A DNA stretch of 64,000 nt from Shouchella tritolerans (GCF_025770735.1 NZ_JAODPB010000005.1:310001-374000); one strand, 5' to 3'; counted from the stretch's first letter, positions 28,101 through 37,717 are shown. Program-made: numbers and translations. Notes: generated by a model not told the origin, from the sequence alone.

Positions 28101-28898
28101 TCAGCCTTTAGGCTTTTTTTGCGCCATAATAAAGACTGGTTCAAGTTCCCCATTTTCAACAATAAAAGGCAACGCAGTCACAGGAATACGCCCTCCGCCA
28201 AAGAATTGTAATGCCATTTGGCCTAGTACATCATACCCAGTGTCATTTTTGATATCAGCAAAAATGAGCGCATCTTGATGGGGAATTGCGACTACAAGCT
28301 GCCCAACTGCCTTTTGTTCCATGCGCTGCACAAGCGACTGGTCCAAAATCCGACTTGCGTCATACCCATCATTGGCCGAAAGAAAATAAAAACGGTTCCC
28401 TGCAACTTCATCCTCTTTGAACGGCTGTGGCAAGGAACGGACATTAAATGTAGCCATTTCTGCCAATGCCTTTAAATCCCAGCCGCTCTCATTGAGAAGT
28501 TCATCCGTAATAAGGGTGTATGTCTCTCCTAAATCAACGGCATAATAAATTCTTGTTTCTGCCGTATGTTTTTGGTAAACAAGGGTTTTTCCGCCCTTTG
28601 TTTTATCTGGGAATGAAGCTGCGCGAATCACTGGAAAAATGTTTTTTTCGTTTCCGTTAAGGTGAACGGCTTTCGCCATTGACTCTAGGCCAACCGCGAC
28701 AGTACGGAGCGCCTCATCGACAGCCGCATATTCCTCTCGCTCCCATTTGGCAAGCAAAGGCTTCAAAGCAAGCGTTGCCCCTTTTTTAGTCGCCTTGTCT
28801 TCGATACGCAATGTTGATTCTTTATGGTCATAGCGGATTGTCCAACCGTCCCGCTGCAACTTTTTCTCAATTTGTTTCCGGAAAGTTTGCAAGTCCAC
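28101..28898 (-). CDS. ytpQ: DUF1444 protein YtpQ
   Basis: This 265-residue cytoplasmic protein is of the DUF1444/UPF0354 family. It begins with a short basic region (MDLQTFRKQIEKKLQR) and has no membrane segment. Function is unknown; conserved between ytpP and ytpR in bacilli. ATG at 28898 with AGGAGGAAGAA upstream. Confidence 0.88.
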   Translation of the reverse strand: MDLQTFRKQIEKKLQRDGWTIRYDHKESTLRIEDKATKKGATLALKPLLAKWEREEYAAVDEALRTVAVGLESMAKAVHLNGNEKNIFPVIRAASFPDKTKGGKTLVYQKHTAETRIYYAVDLGETYTLITDELLNESGWDLKALAEMATFNVRSLPQPFKEDEVAGNRFYFLSANDGYDASRILDQSLVQRMEQKAVGQLVVAIPHQDALIFADIKNDTGYDVLGQMALQFFGGGRIPVTALPFIVENGELEPVFIMAQKKPKG

Positions 28899-28966
28899 GC
28901 TTCTTCCTCCTTTTTTCCACCTCTAGTTTAACATGTTTGGCGATAAACGGAAAAGCGAATAAACAA

Positions 28967-28990
28967 AAGCTGAAGGGCGCCCTCCAGCTT
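28967..28990 (-). terminator. Terminator-like hairpin after ytpP
   Basis: AAGCTGgAGGGC/GCCCTtCAGCTT, a near-perfect palindrome immediately beyond the ytpP stop, with TTGTTT following on the minus strand. Confidence 0.6.
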
Positions 28991-28994
28991 GTTA

Positions 28995-29321
28995 TCAATC
29001 AATCGCTGCTTCAGCTTTTGTTAAGAAAGCGACGATTTCTTCTTCAGTTTTACGGTCTTTGGAAACGAAACGATCGACTTCTTTGCCGTTTGCATATACT
29101 AAAAAGCTTGGAATGCCGAAAATGTCATGTGCTGCACAAACATCAATAAATTTATCGCGGTCAACATAATAAAATGTAAACGTCGGAAAATCGACTTCGA
29201 TTCGCGGCAGAATCGGCTCAATAACCCGGCAATCAGGGCACCAGTCTGCAGAAAATAGAAAAACGGCTGTTTCGTTCGCTTTTATTTCGTTAAATTGCTG
29301 TTCAGATTGAATGTGTTCCAT
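28995..29321 (-). CDS. ytpP: Thioredoxin-like protein YtpP
   Basis: This 108-residue single thioredoxin fold has the active site WCPDC (about residues 27-31) and the cis-proline segment FGIPSFLVY. The Pro-Asp dipeptide between the cysteines differs from the GP of classic TrxA, suggesting a dedicated rather than general reductant. B. subtilis YtpP is reported to be involved in bacilliredoxin-related/thiol stress chemistry; I cannot confirm that here. ATG at 29321, 14 bp after the IIC-like gene. Confidence 0.88.
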   Translation of the reverse strand: MEHIQSEQQFNEIKANETAVFLFSADWCPDCRVIEPILPRIEVDFPTFTFYYVDRDKFIDVCAAHDIFGIPSFLVYANGKEVDRFVSKDRKTEEEIVAFLTKAEAAID

Positions 29322-29335
29322 CGCTATACGCTCCT

Positions 29336-30346
29336 TTAATTGAAAGAGATGTGCATATCATTCCATTTAATCCAGCCTTTGCGGCGCATCCATTCTGACA
29401 CGAGGAGAGCGCAAACCGCTGGAATAATAACATAGCATAGAATGACTTGAATGAAAAGCGATCCAGAATAGCCCATCTCCGTAAACGTCATGATTGGCCC
29501 GACAAGGCCGCTTGTCCCCATGCCAGAACCGGCGGCATTGTTAATAAGCCCAAACCAAATCGTACCAATCGGGGCGCTAACGGCTCCAGCAATGGTTGGG
29601 GGGATAAGAATAAGAGGGTTTTTTAGAATATTTGGCATTTGCAACATCGATGTGCCGATGCCGAGGGCAAGCAACCCGCCAAACCGGTTTTCACGGAAGC
29701 TGGCCACCGCAAAACCGACCATTTGTCCTGCACAGCCAATCGCAGCCGCACAAGCAACCGCACCCTCCAGTCCAAGCATGAGTCCGATCGCTGCGCTTGA
29801 GATAGGCGCGGTTAATGCCCACCCCATCAGGATTGCAACCACTATGCTCATTATCAGGGGCTGCTGGTCTGTCGCCCAGGTAATCGCCTCGCTAATGGAT
29901 TCCAACGCAAATGAAATAGCAGGCCCTAAAAGCCATGCGACGACAAAGCCGCTCATGATCGTCACAATCGGCGTAACAAGAATATCCACTTTGGTTGAAC
30001 CATAGACAAGCTTGCCTGTTTCGGCAGCAATAACAGCCACCAAAAAACTACCTGCCGGCCCACCGTACACCGCCCCGGCTGTCCCACAAACAATGGTCGC
30101 CAAAACGACAAACGAAGGAGCTCCTAAGGCAAGTGCAACTGCCGCTCCTATCGCTGCCCCATATAAATCCATCGCTAGTTCGCCAATTTCCAAAAAAGCG
30201 GCAATGCCAAACTGTTCGCCTGCCGTTTTGATGATAAGCCCAATAATAAGAGTAGCAAACAACCCAAATGTCATTTGCCCCATTGCTTTAATGAAATATA
30301 GATGCCAAGAAGGGTTGATTCCCTTTTTTCGTAAAAATTCGCGCAA
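29336..30346 (-). CDS. PTS EIIC-like integral membrane protein
   Basis: This 336-residue, highly hydrophobic protein has about nine or ten membrane segments, glycine/alanine rich, resembling the stand-alone 'PTS transporter subunit IIC' (PTS_EIIC_2) family. No EIIA or EIIB gene accompanies it, so group translocation is doubtful. Start is assigned to TTG at 30346 because AAAGGAGAGG lies 5-6 bp upstream; the ATG at 30394 has no SD. It is read together with ytpP. Substrate unknown. Confidence 0.72.
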   Translation of the reverse strand: MREFLRKKGINPSWHLYFIKAMGQMTFGLFATLIIGLIIKTAGEQFGIAAFLEIGELAMDLYGAAIGAAVALALGAPSFVVLATIVCGTAGAVYGGPAGSFLVAVIAAETGKLVYGSTKVDILVTPIVTIMSGFVVAWLLGPAISFALESISEAITWATDQQPLIMSIVVAILMGWALTAPISSAAIGLMLGLEGAVACAAAIGCAGQMVGFAVASFRENRFGGLLALGIGTSMLQMPNILKNPLILIPPTIAGAVSAPIGTIWFGLINNAAGSGMGTSGLVGPIMTFTEMGYSGSLFIQVILCYVIIPAVCALLVSEWMRRKGWIKWNDMHISFN

Positions 30347-30728
30347 GATGCCCTCTCCTTTTATAAATGACTGTCGCTCTTTAGCATATCCCATGACTAT
30401 TCATGTGACAAGACACTTTTTTCAAAAAAATCGAGAGAGATAGAAACAAAATCAACCTTTATGTTGCTCTCTTTGCTTATTCTTATGTTATACTAGCTAA
30501 AGAAAACGTATGTTCTAACTTCGATTGGAACTGGATATGTAAAAACGGACTGATCGAAACGACTTGTCAGCCGAGGCGCGGAACCGAGCGAAGATGAGGA
30601 TAAAACGTGTATTCATGAGCAACCGTTTTCTCGCACATGAAACACTTGTTTCAAAGCACATGAACGAGGTGAGCAACGAAGGCTGCGAGGTTTTGTCTAC
30701 AGTCTGGGAAAATAAGGAGGCATTTTGT
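30347..30728 (+). other. Intergenic region with expanded palindromic element (copy F)
   Basis: This 382-bp divergent gap holds TATACT (about 30490) as a possible -10. From 30547 it holds GACTGATCGAAACGACTTGTCA, ending with GTTTTGTCTACAGTCTG at 30706. These are the two ends of the element seen at 19370, here about 160 bp long with an inserted middle. It would form the 5' leader of ytoQ. No coding region other than an unsupported upstream extension of ytoQ. Confidence 0.5.
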
Positions 30729-31175
30729 ATGGAACTCGTTGTTTATTTGGCTGGCGAAATCCACTCTGACTGGCGTGAAGAGATAAAGCGCTTGGCAAAT
30801 GAAAGACAATTGCCTATCGTCTTTAAAGGCCCGATGGAAAATCACAGCAAAAGCGATGCGATCGGCGAAGACATTCTTGGCAAACAGCCAAACGCTGTAT
30901 TGCGGGACGAAGCAGCCTCAAGCATTAATAATTTTCGTACGCGGATTTGGCTTCAGCGCGCAGACGCGGTTATTGCTCTTTTCGGCGAAGATTACAGGCA
31001 ATGGAATACAGCCATGGATGCCGCCACTGCCATTGAAGCTGGAAAACCGTTGATTTTGATTCGCCCGGAAAAACTTCACCACGCTTTAAAAGAGCTGTCT
31101 AACAAAGCACAAGTGGTCGTCGAAACGCCGGCGCAAGCCATTGCCGCCCTATCTTACGTATTTGAAGAAGACTAA
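30729..31175 (+). CDS. ytoQ: YtoQ-family protein
   Basis: This 148-residue protein is of the YtoQ family, whose fold resembles nucleoside 2-deoxyribosyltransferases (VYLAGEIHSDWREEI start, DAVIALFGEDYRQWNTAMDA). Activity is not established. Start ATG at 30729 with AAGGAGG at 8 bp; the longer frame back to 30564 runs through the repeat element. Length equals what I recall for B. subtilis YtoQ. Confidence 0.85.
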   Translation: MELVVYLAGEIHSDWREEIKRLANERQLPIVFKGPMENHSKSDAIGEDILGKQPNAVLRDEAASSINNFRTRIWLQRADAVIALFGEDYRQWNTAMDAATAIEAGKPLILIRPEKLHHALKELSNKAQVVVETPAQAIAALSYVFEED

Positions 31176-31228
31176 AAGCGTCAAGCTAAAAAGAAAAACG
31201 CCCGCTAAAAAAGGGACGTTTGACTATT

Positions 31229-31257
31229 GCCAGCCCCTGAATCGGCGGGGCTGGCTT
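31229..31257 (-). terminator. Terminator of the ytoP-DUF84 operon
   Basis: GCCAGCCCC-gccgattca-GGGGCTGGC, 3 bp beyond the DUF84 stop on the minus strand. Confidence 0.75.
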
Positions 31258-31259
31258 CC

Positions 31260-31781
31260 TTAATGAAGTTTGTCTGTCGCGAGCATATACTGTCCATAAC
31301 AAGCACGAACCACTTCAGAAAACATCGTTTTCCGGGTAAGCAAACCATTTGTTAAATAACCGACGGCGCCTTGGCCAACATCAACATGAGGGACGGTCTG
31401 TTTTAGCGCCTCGCTTAGTTCGAGCCCCTCGTAAAGAAGGGCGGCTATGTCATTCGGCAAAGGCAAGCGCAAGCCTGCCGCTGTATATAATTGTCCAGAG
31501 CGGGTAGCAAGCGCGCCCCAGTTGCACAAGTAAAGCGTCCCTTGTAATTCCGAGACACCCCCCTCCAAACCTAAACCAAAGTCAGCATCTGTAGCGTCAA
31601 GCGCTCCACGAGCACGGTTTACAGCGCCCTCTTTCGTCTCATCATCCGAAAATGGCTGTGCCGCAACTTGAGACAAAGCAGAAATAGAGACGACCTCAAC
31701 ATGCTCCTGGATCAAAACGTCTTGGACAGCGTGGACTTTAGCGCGGTTTTTTGAGCCGACTGCTGCTATTTTTTTCCTCAT
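31260..31781 (-). CDS. DUF84 inosine/xanthosine triphosphatase-like protein
   Basis: This 173-residue protein of the YjjX/DUF84 family hydrolyses non-canonical purine nucleoside triphosphates (ITP, XTP). VGSKNRAKVHAVQDV at the N-terminus and FSDDETKEGAVNRARGAL are family signatures; LGLGLEGGV follows. ATG at 31781 lies 4 bp beyond the stop of the M42 peptidase gene without a strong SD, so translation probably depends on coupling. Confidence 0.82.
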   Translation of the reverse strand: MRKKIAAVGSKNRAKVHAVQDVLIQEHVEVVSISALSQVAAQPFSDDETKEGAVNRARGALDATDADFGLGLEGGVSELQGTLYLCNWGALATRSGQLYTAAGLRLPLPNDIAALLYEGLELSEALKQTVPHVDVGQGAVGYLTNGLLTRKTMFSEVVRACYGQYMLATDKLH

Positions 31782-31785
31782 TACG

Positions 31786-32859
31786 CTATTCAAACTCAAT
31801 CAGACTTTCATATGTTGTTTTGTCAGTGGCAAGGACAAGCTTCGTCAACAATTCTTTTGCTGCGGCATAGTCGTCAACATGAAGAATGGAGCCCGATGTG
31901 TGGATATAGCGGGCGCAAACGCCGATGACCGCTGTAGGCACACCGTTGCCAGAAGTGTGAATTCGGCCCCCATCTGTTCCCCCTGCCGCCACAAAGTACT
32001 GGTAAGGAATGTTATGGCTTTCTGCTGTATCAAGAACAAAATCACGCATTCCTTTATGTGTAATCATCGTCCTATCAAAGATGCGCAGCAATGCACCTTT
32101 GCCGAGATGGCCAAAAGCGTCCTTCCCTCCAGTTGCATCATTTGCAGGGCTTGCATCAAGGACATAGCTGACATCAGGCTTAATCATATTGCTCGCCGTT
32201 TGCGCTCCCCGAGTACCGACTTCCTCTTGCACGGTTGCGCCTGAATAAACAGTGTTCGGCAAAGCTTTCCCTTTTATAGCTTCGAGCAATTCGATCGACA
32301 AACCTACTCCGTAACGGTTATCCCACGCTTTCGCCAAAATTTTCTTTTCGTTTGCCATTGGTGTAAACGGGCATTCTGGCACAATTGGCTGCCCAGGCTT
32401 TATACCTAACGCAGAGCAATCTTCTTTATCGTCAGCGCCGACATCGATATACATTTCCGTGATCGGCATGGGCTTCTTGCGTTGCGATTCCTTCAACAAA
32501 TGCGGCGGGGTAGATCCAACTACACCGATAATCGGCCCTTGATCTGTTACAATTTTTACTCGTTGCGCTAGCAGGACTTGCGACCACCAACCGCCAAGTG
32601 TTTGGAATTTGATTAAGCCATTATCGGTAATTGATGTCACCATAAAGCCGACTTCATCCATATGCCCACACACCATTACCTTAGGTCCCGACGCATCGCC
32701 TCGCAACACGCCAAAAACGCTGCCTAATTTGTCTTGGACAATTTCATTTGTATGTTTTTGCAATTCGCTTTTTAGAAAGCGGCGTACTTCATGTTCAAAC
32801 CCAGACGGCCCTGGAAGTTCCGTCAATGTTTGAAAAAGCGCTTTTGTTTTCTCGTTCAT
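31786..32859 (-). CDS. ytoP: M42-family aminopeptidase/endoglucanase-like, YtoP
   Basis: This 357-residue cytosolic di-metal aminopeptidase has ligands in [35 protein letters not shown] and TDGGRIH, in the order of the M42 family. Start ATG at 32859 follows GGAGGAGGTTTTT ideally; the ATG at 32874 lies inside that SD. First gene of a two-gene unit with the DUF84 protein. Confidence 0.9.
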   Translation of the reverse strand: MNEKTKALFQTLTELPGPSGFEHEVRRFLKSELQKHTNEIVQDKLGSVFGVLRGDASGPKVMVCGHMDEVGFMVTSITDNGLIKFQTLGGWWSQVLLAQRVKIVTDQGPIIGVVGSTPPHLLKESQRKKPMPITEMYIDVGADDKEDCSALGIKPGQPIVPECPFTPMANEKKILAKAWDNRYGVGLSIELLEAIKGKALPNTVYSGATVQEEVGTRGAQTASNMIKPDVSYVLDASPANDATGGKDAFGHLGKGALLRIFDRTMITHKGMRDFVLDTAESHNIPYQYFVAAGGTDGGRIHTSGNGVPTAVIGVCARYIHTSGSILHVDDYAAAKELLTKLVLATDKTTYESLIEFE

Positions 32860-33078
32860 AAAAACCTCCTCCATCTTCTAAAAAGGGCATAAAATACAAG
32901 ACCCCGACAGCGGGATCTCTTATGTATTGCTGGGATTATGGGTGGCAAAAAAAAACAGCACATTCATTGTAGCTGATTTTGGTGGGTTGTGCCAGTTTCC
33001 GCCATTCCCGATAGTCAATTTCACGCTCGTTCGTTATACTGGGTATAAAAGGTCATTGTACAACGAAAGGGTGTTAAA

Positions 33079-33381
33079 ATGAAACGATTGTCACTGGGCT
33101 TAGGAATCGGCGTATTAATTGGTGTATTGGCAAGCAAAGCATGGAAACAAGAACAGCTTACTCCTGAAACCGTACTGAAACGAATAAAAGCAACTGTCCA
33201 ACAAGAATATATGATCAGCGGCTCGTGGATCCATATGCAGCCTGAATCGATTACTCGCTTTGGCCTGCCATATGAAGCATACCGTGGGGGCATAACACGT
33301 TCGACAGTTGACGGGCCTGTCCAGTATGAATTTTTGGCTGATGTCAAAACAGGTGTTTTGCTTGATTTACAACAGATCTAA
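33079..33381 (+). CDS. ytzB: PepSY-like small membrane-anchored protein YtzB
   Basis: This 100-residue protein has an N-terminal membrane anchor (about 4-20, LSLGLGIGVLIGVLAS) and an extracytoplasmic PepSY-like domain. PepSY domains often inhibit proteases; role here unknown. AAAGGGTG precedes the ATG. Same position as B. subtilis ytzB. Confidence 0.82.
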   Translation: MKRLSLGLGIGVLIGVLASKAWKQEQLTPETVLKRIKATVQQEYMISGSWIHMQPESITRFGLPYEAYRGGITRSTVDGPVQYEFLADVKTGVLLDLQQI

Positions 33382-33417
33382 AAAAAGAAGCCCAAAAACC
33401 ATTGGGCTTCTTTTTTT
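33380..33417. terminator. Bidirectional terminator between ytzB and trmB
   Basis: AAAAAAGAAGCCCAA-aaacca-TTGGGCTTCTTTTTTT; its T run overlaps the trmB stop codon. Confidence 0.92.
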
Positions 33418-34057
33418 ACTGTCGGAATGTCGCTTCGAGCCGATAAATGGGCATGCCTTTTGCAGAAAACTTCTCTTCGTATTCCGTCATCACATTCTCT
33501 TCCATCCCGCTTTGATGAAGGTTTAAACTAACATTTTTAAATGCCATCCCAAAAGTCGACATACTGTGCAAAGAGTATTCAAACAATCCTTGGTTATCGG
33601 TTTTAAAGTGGATTTCTCCTTCTTGCTTCAGCAGCTGCTTATAAATTGTTAAAAACCTTTCATTCGTAAGGCGCCGTTTGGCATGCTTCTTTTTAGGCCA
33701 TGGATCGGTAAAATTAATGAAAAAGCGATCAACTTCGTTTTTAGCAAAGACATCCAGCAACTCAGCAACGTCTTTGTTAAGCAACTTGACGTTCGGCAGT
33801 TTTTCCGCTTCTACTCGTTCCATAGCTGTAAGCAAGACGCTCTCATAGCGTTCGACACCAATGAAATTGATGGACGGAAACTGTTTCGCCATGCCTGTCA
33901 AAAACTTTCCTTTCCCTGTTCCGACTTCCACATATAGTGGTTGGGCTGTACGAAAGCAATTGCTCCAATTCCCTTGGTGCTGTTCTGGCTGTTGAATGAC
34001 AATATTCGGCCGTTTTGCCAATTCTTCACTAGCCCATGGTTTATGACGTAAACGCAA
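33416..34057 (-). CDS. trmB: tRNA (guanine-N7)-methyltransferase
   Basis: This 213-residue SAM-dependent enzyme methylates G46 of tRNA. Class I methyltransferase fold with [11 protein letters not shown] (SAM loop) and [18 protein letters not shown], the TrmB signature with substrate-binding basic residues. ATG at 34057. Confidence 0.95.
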   Translation of the reverse strand: MRLRHKPWASEELAKRPNIVIQQPEQHQGNWSNCFRTAQPLYVEVGTGKGKFLTGMAKQFPSINFIGVERYESVLLTAMERVEAEKLPNVKLLNKDVAELLDVFAKNEVDRFFINFTDPWPKKKHAKRRLTNERFLTIYKQLLKQEGEIHFKTDNQGLFEYSLHSMSTFGMAFKNVSLNLHQSGMEENVMTEYEEKFSAKGMPIYRLEATFRQ

Positions 34058-34152
34058 TCTTCATCCCTCTTTCTCTCTTTCATCACTGCAATTCGCTGTT
34101 AAATCGTATAAAAACTCCTATTGCGCAAAACCTAAGGGCAGGAGGTGCCCTC

Positions 34153-34401
34153 ATGCCAATTTCCATTCAACATAAGTTAGGTTTGTTGCAAGACTTGCTG
34201 CAAAACCATGTCAGCGAAAAGTTCCTGACAACAAATGAATCTGAACAGTTGAAACAAATCCTGACGGCGCTTGCCCAAGATCCCGCTCTCGATCCAGCGC
34301 TGGCAAGCACCATTGACGAAATTTCGAGCGCTTCCACTACAGAGACAATGGATAGTGAAGCCGTACAGCAATGGCTTAACACGATGTCATCCCTTACATG
34401 A
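34153..34401 (+). CDS. ytzH: YtzH-like small protein
   Basis: This 82-residue protein of unknown function is helical and charged. The start ATG at 34153 has GGAGGTGCCCTC upstream; the frame extends 5' without an SD. Conserved between trmB and ytmP in bacilli. Confidence 0.8.
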   Translation: MPISIQHKLGLLQDLLQNHVSEKFLTTNESEQLKQILTALAQDPALDPALASTIDEISSASTTETMDSEAVQQWLNTMSSLT

Positions 34402-34421
34402 TGAGGGGTGGCAAACAAATA

Positions 34422-34467
34422 GATAGCTCATCTGATTAGATGAGCTATCAGACTTTCGATCAGTCTG
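34422..34467. terminator. Terminator between ytzH and ytmP, with mini copy (D) of the repeat end
   Basis: GATAGCTCATCT-gatt-AGATGAGCTATC (about 34422-34449) is followed by CAGACTTTCGATCAGTCTG, itself an inverted repeat matching the CAGACTGATCGAAA end of the intergenic element. Confidence 0.65.
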
Positions 34468-35263
34468 AGTGATCATTTTTGGAAGCGACGTACATCAGCG
34501 CTTTTTTGAGTTCCTCGACTTGGCTGAATTGGCCCCTGCTATGGTTCCATAAAATTTCTGAGATCGTATGGGCCACCACATACCAATGCATTCTCATTTT
34601 AAGGGAATAATCCAATTCAGCGCCATAATGAGCCAGCCAAGTAGCCCAATGCTCCTCGGGAATGTACGTGTAAAGCATCAAGCCGAGATCAAGTGCTGGG
34701 TCGGCGACGGATGCACCGTCCCAATCAATTAGATAAAGGTTGTCCTGTTCGTCTCGCATCCAATTGTTATGATTAATGTCGCCGTGGCAAACAGCATATT
34801 CTGCGTCGCCAAGCTGATCTTTTGTTCGCTCTAAGTAGTCCATACAAGCGAGGACAAGCTCGTCCTCAATTCTGTAAAGTTGGATTTGGACATACATGTT
34901 TTCAACCATATGCCGTGGATCTAACGGCTCATTGCCCATCCGCTTAAACAAATCAAGCAATTCATTCGAGCGATGAATATTCGCAAGCATGGCTGCGGTA
35001 CTGGCATTCATCATTTCCTTTGCCTTCAGTTCCCGTCCTTGAATCCACCGCTGTGCAGTAATCACGTCGCCGCTTTCCAACCTCTTGGTCCAGAGGAGTT
35101 TTGGCACAATCCCCTCGGCAGAAAGAACCGCAAGAAAAGGTGATGAATTTCGTTTTATGAATAATTGGTAGTCACCCTGTTTGGCTACATAGGCTTCGCC
35201 TGTTGCGCCACCAGCGGGCATGACATCCCATCCTTCTCCTAAAAACAATTCCACCCGGTTCAC
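34460..35263 (-). CDS. ytmP: Aminoglycoside phosphotransferase/choline kinase-fold protein YtmP
   Basis: This 267-residue protein-kinase-like small-molecule kinase has the catalytic VCHGDINHNNWM (HGDxxxxN) near residue 155 and the metal-binding LIDWDGASVADPALDLG. The natural substrate is unknown; resistance is not implied. Start is assigned to GTG 35263 (MNRVELFLGEGW), which matches the family N-terminus; the ORF continues upstream without an SD. Confidence 0.85.
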   Translation of the reverse strand: MNRVELFLGEGWDVMPAGGATGEAYVAKQGDYQLFIKRNSSPFLAVLSAEGIVPKLLWTKRLESGDVITAQRWIQGRELKAKEMMNASTAAMLANIHRSNELLDLFKRMGNEPLDPRHMVENMYVQIQLYRIEDELVLACMDYLERTKDQLGDAEYAVCHGDINHNNWMRDEQDNLYLIDWDGASVADPALDLGLMLYTYIPEEHWATWLAHYGAELDYSLKMRMHWYVVAHTISEILWNHSRGQFSQVEELKKALMYVASKNDHSD

Positions 35264-35718
35264 CCTCAATTTCCTTTTCTTTTCTTCCGCTTCCTTGCTG
35301 CATACTCGTTTTTTAGTATAACGCATTTTGTTCTGGGAAAGCATTCATTAAAAGAAGCAGAGCGCAATGGACAGGCTCTGCCGTTACAATTTTGACGAAT
35401 TCACTCGTTGACAGCGGCTTGGCTTAATAGACACGTTGACCAATAGATGAATCAATGGTACCAAAGATGGAGATAAATCGTCAATGACATTCTTTTAAGC
35501 AGCAAAACCAGGCCAGCTCCTTGGAAACCATGTTTTCATGCAAATGACATGCTTCGTCTCCAACCATCAAATCACGCAGTCATGCCTTGAAGCGATTGAC
35601 AAATTCTTTGCGATTCTGATTCAATAAATAAGTCAGCCCTTCCTTCTTCTTTGCGTTTTTTTAAAAAACAGAGTAGAAATGAGGGGATGTGTAAGCTCAA
35701 AAATGGAGGAACAACAAA
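35264..35718. other. 455-bp intergenic region before purU
   Basis: It holds the inverted repeat GCAGAGC/GCTCTGC at 35356-35380. A perfect TTGACA near 35596 has only a poor -10 (ATTCAA) at 17 bp. No gene or recognisable riboswitch. Confidence 0.4.
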
Positions 35719-36582
35719 ATGGCTATTGAACAACAACGAGCGCGTTTGCTCGTTTCCTGCCAAGACCGCCCAGGCGTTGTCGCCAACATATCGTCTTTTC
35801 TATATAACCATGAGGCGAATATTGTCCAATCTGACCAATACTCGACTGACCCTGAGGGCGGCATGTTTTTCATGAGAATTGAATTTGCGTGGCAGGAAGA
35901 GAAAACGGCTTTTTCCGAAATCAAACAAGCTTTTTCTGCCCTTGCAGACGCCGAACATTACCAATGGCGGATGGAGCAAGCTTCGCGAAAAAAGCGAATG
36001 GCGATTTTCGTCTCTAAAGAAAATCATTGCTTGTCAGAGCTGTTATGGAAGTGGCGAGCTGGCGAACTTTATGCTGAAATCCCACTTGTCATCAGCAATC
36101 ATCCTGACAACAAAGAAGAAGTGGAAGCTTACGGCATTCCCTTTTTCCATATACCGTCTACAAAGGCTAATCGCCGTGAAGCAGAGGACAAAGCGATTGA
36201 ACTTCTCCAGGAACACAATATTGAACTTATTGTTCTTGCTCGTTACATGCAAATTTTATCGCCAACGTTTGTCAGTACGTTTCCTCAACAAATCATTAAC
36301 ATCCATCATTCGTTTTTGCCTGCCTTTATCGGCGCCAATCCTTATGCAAAAGCATTTGAACGAGGTGTAAAACTGATTGGCGCTACCGCCCATTACGTTA
36401 CAGACGATTTGGATGAGGGTCCGATTATTGAACAAGATGTGTTACGAGTGAACCACCGCCACACAACAGCTGACTTACGAATCGCCGGCCGTCAAATTGA
36501 GCGAATTGCATTGGCACGAGCTGTAAATTGGCATTTAAATGACCAATTGCTTGTCCATAACAACAAAACGATTGTCTTTTAG
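35719..36582 (+). CDS. purU: Formyltetrahydrofolate deformylase
   Basis: This 287-residue enzyme releases formate from 10-formyl-THF, balancing one-carbon pools and feeding formate to purine synthesis. N-terminal ACT domain (LLVSCQDRPGVVANISSFLY) followed by a formyltransferase-like domain with ARYMQILSP, NIHHSFLPAFIGANPY and GATAHYVTDDLDEGPIIEQ (catalytic Asn/His/Asp). GGAGG precedes ATG 35719. Confidence 0.95.
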   Translation: MAIEQQRARLLVSCQDRPGVVANISSFLYNHEANIVQSDQYSTDPEGGMFFMRIEFAWQEEKTAFSEIKQAFSALADAEHYQWRMEQASRKKRMAIFVSKENHCLSELLWKWRAGELYAEIPLVISNHPDNKEEVEAYGIPFFHIPSTKANRREAEDKAIELLQEHNIELIVLARYMQILSPTFVSTFPQQIINIHHSFLPAFIGANPYAKAFERGVKLIGATAHYVTDDLDEGPIIEQDVLRVNHRHTTADLRIAGRQIERIALARAVNWHLNDQLLVHNNKTIVF

Positions 36583-36589
36583 TGCTTAT

Positions 36590-36626
36590 AAAAGCAGAGC
36601 GGCCATGATGCCGGCTCTGCTTTTAC
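36590..36626. terminator. Bidirectional terminator between purU and the SDR gene
   Basis: AAAAGCAGAGC-N13-GCTCTGCTTTT; the T run merges with the SDR stop codon. Confidence 0.85.
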
Positions 36627-37351
36627 TGTTCATATATCATTTTTCTCGTCATACCACCATCGATAACAATCGTTTCGCCATTTATAAACCGATTGCGCTC
36701 GTCTGCTAAAAATAGGCATGCGTTCGCAATGTCTTCAGGCGTCCCCACTCTCTTTGAAGGATGCTGCTTATGGTCGATCTCCCTTAAAGCGTCATTCGTT
36801 GTGTGAATCCAGCCAGGAGCAATGGCATTAACGACAATGTTTTTTTCTGCAAGAGATAATGCCATTGCATGAGTCAAAGCCTCGACCCCTCCTTTAGAAG
36901 CTGCATAAGCTTCAGAATTCGGCTCTGACATGCGAGCCCGTGTCGAGGAAATATTAATAATGCTAGCATGCTTCCCTGTTTGTTCCATATGTAAAGCTGC
37001 TTCTTTGGAGGCAAGAAAAACGCTGCGTAAGTTCGTATTCAAGACGTTGTCCCATTCTTCCACGCTTAGTTCAACTAATGGCGTAAATGACGAAATTCCT
37101 GCGTTGTTGATTAAGATCTCCACAGGTCCTGACTGAGAGGCAATTGTGGCAAAAGCAGCCTTTATATCACGTTCTTCTTTGACATCCGTTTGGATGAACG
37201 CAATGTTCTCCGCTTTTTCACTCCATTTGCAAAAAAGCGTCTCTTCCTTATCAAGGATAAAAACGAGCGCCCCTTTTTGCGCAAATGCAAGAGCAATCGC
37301 CTTCCCTATGCCAGCAGCTCCGCCAGTAACGACGACTCGCTTTTTTTCCAT
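36623..37351 (-). CDS. Short-chain dehydrogenase/reductase
   Basis: This 242-residue classical SDR has the cofactor loop TGGAAGIG (residues 8-15), NNAG near 86, catalytic Ser in ISSTRAR and YAASK (Tyr/Lys). Asp at the end of beta2 (FILDKE) suggests NAD preference. ATG at 37351 follows AAAGGAGGCAGGTG. It is probably read with the small gene 50 bp upstream. Substrate unknown. Confidence 0.85.
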   Translation of the reverse strand: MEKKRVVVTGGAAGIGKAIALAFAQKGALVFILDKEETLFCKWSEKAENIAFIQTDVKEERDIKAAFATIASQSGPVEILINNAGISSFTPLVELSVEEWDNVLNTNLRSVFLASKEAALHMEQTGKHASIINISSTRARMSEPNSEAYAASKGGVEALTHAMALSLAEKNIVVNAIAPGWIHTTNDALREIDHKQHPSKRVGTPEDIANACLFLADERNRFINGETIVIDGGMTRKMIYEQ

Positions 37352-37402
37352 CACCTGCCTCCTTTCAACTTTGACAAAAAGCACGTACATTTTTTGTACA
37401 TG

Positions 37403-37717
37403 CTATGATTGGTCTAATATAATCAACTCATGGTTAATGGTCGCGAACTCCTCCTCAGACATTGGCGCCTCTAATACAATGATTTGCGCGCCTTGAATCG
37501 GCTCTGGCAGCGAATCCACTCCGTGCTGGCGCACGCATAGCTTTATGCTTTCGTTTAAATTCTGTTTTGCTTCGGCAACCGTATCGCCAAAGCCAATGCA
37601 CTCTTCGCGGTTTAACAATTCAATCATAAATTCATGCCCACCAAGCCAATTAAATACTTTGCGGACTCTTAAATGGAATTGGCTTATATCCGGCGTTTGA
37701 AAGCTGTCCTGAACCAT
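37403..37717 (-). CDS. HicB-like-fold hypothetical protein
   Basis: This 104-residue protein has a central FGDTVAEAKQNLNESIKLCV motif, typical of the partial RNase-H/HicB fold (sheet then helix). No HicA-like partner or DNA-binding domain is adjacent, so it is not a complete toxin-antitoxin pair. GAAGGAGG precedes ATG 37717. Confidence 0.65.
   Translation of the reverse strand: MVQDSFQTPDISQFHLRVRKVFNWLGGHEFMIELLNREECIGFGDTVAEAKQNLNESIKLCVRQHGVDSLPEPIQGAQIIVLEAPMSEEEFATINHELIILDQS

Noticed and set aside
29490-30443. Long rightward ORFs (171 and 143 codons) opposite the IIC-like gene
   Set aside because: They mirror the Gly/Ala-rich membrane protein on the other strand; no ribosome sites and proline/alanine-rich shadow composition.
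35572-35875. ORFs in the region upstream of purU
   Set aside because: Overlap the purU SD or start in antisense and lack ribosome sites.
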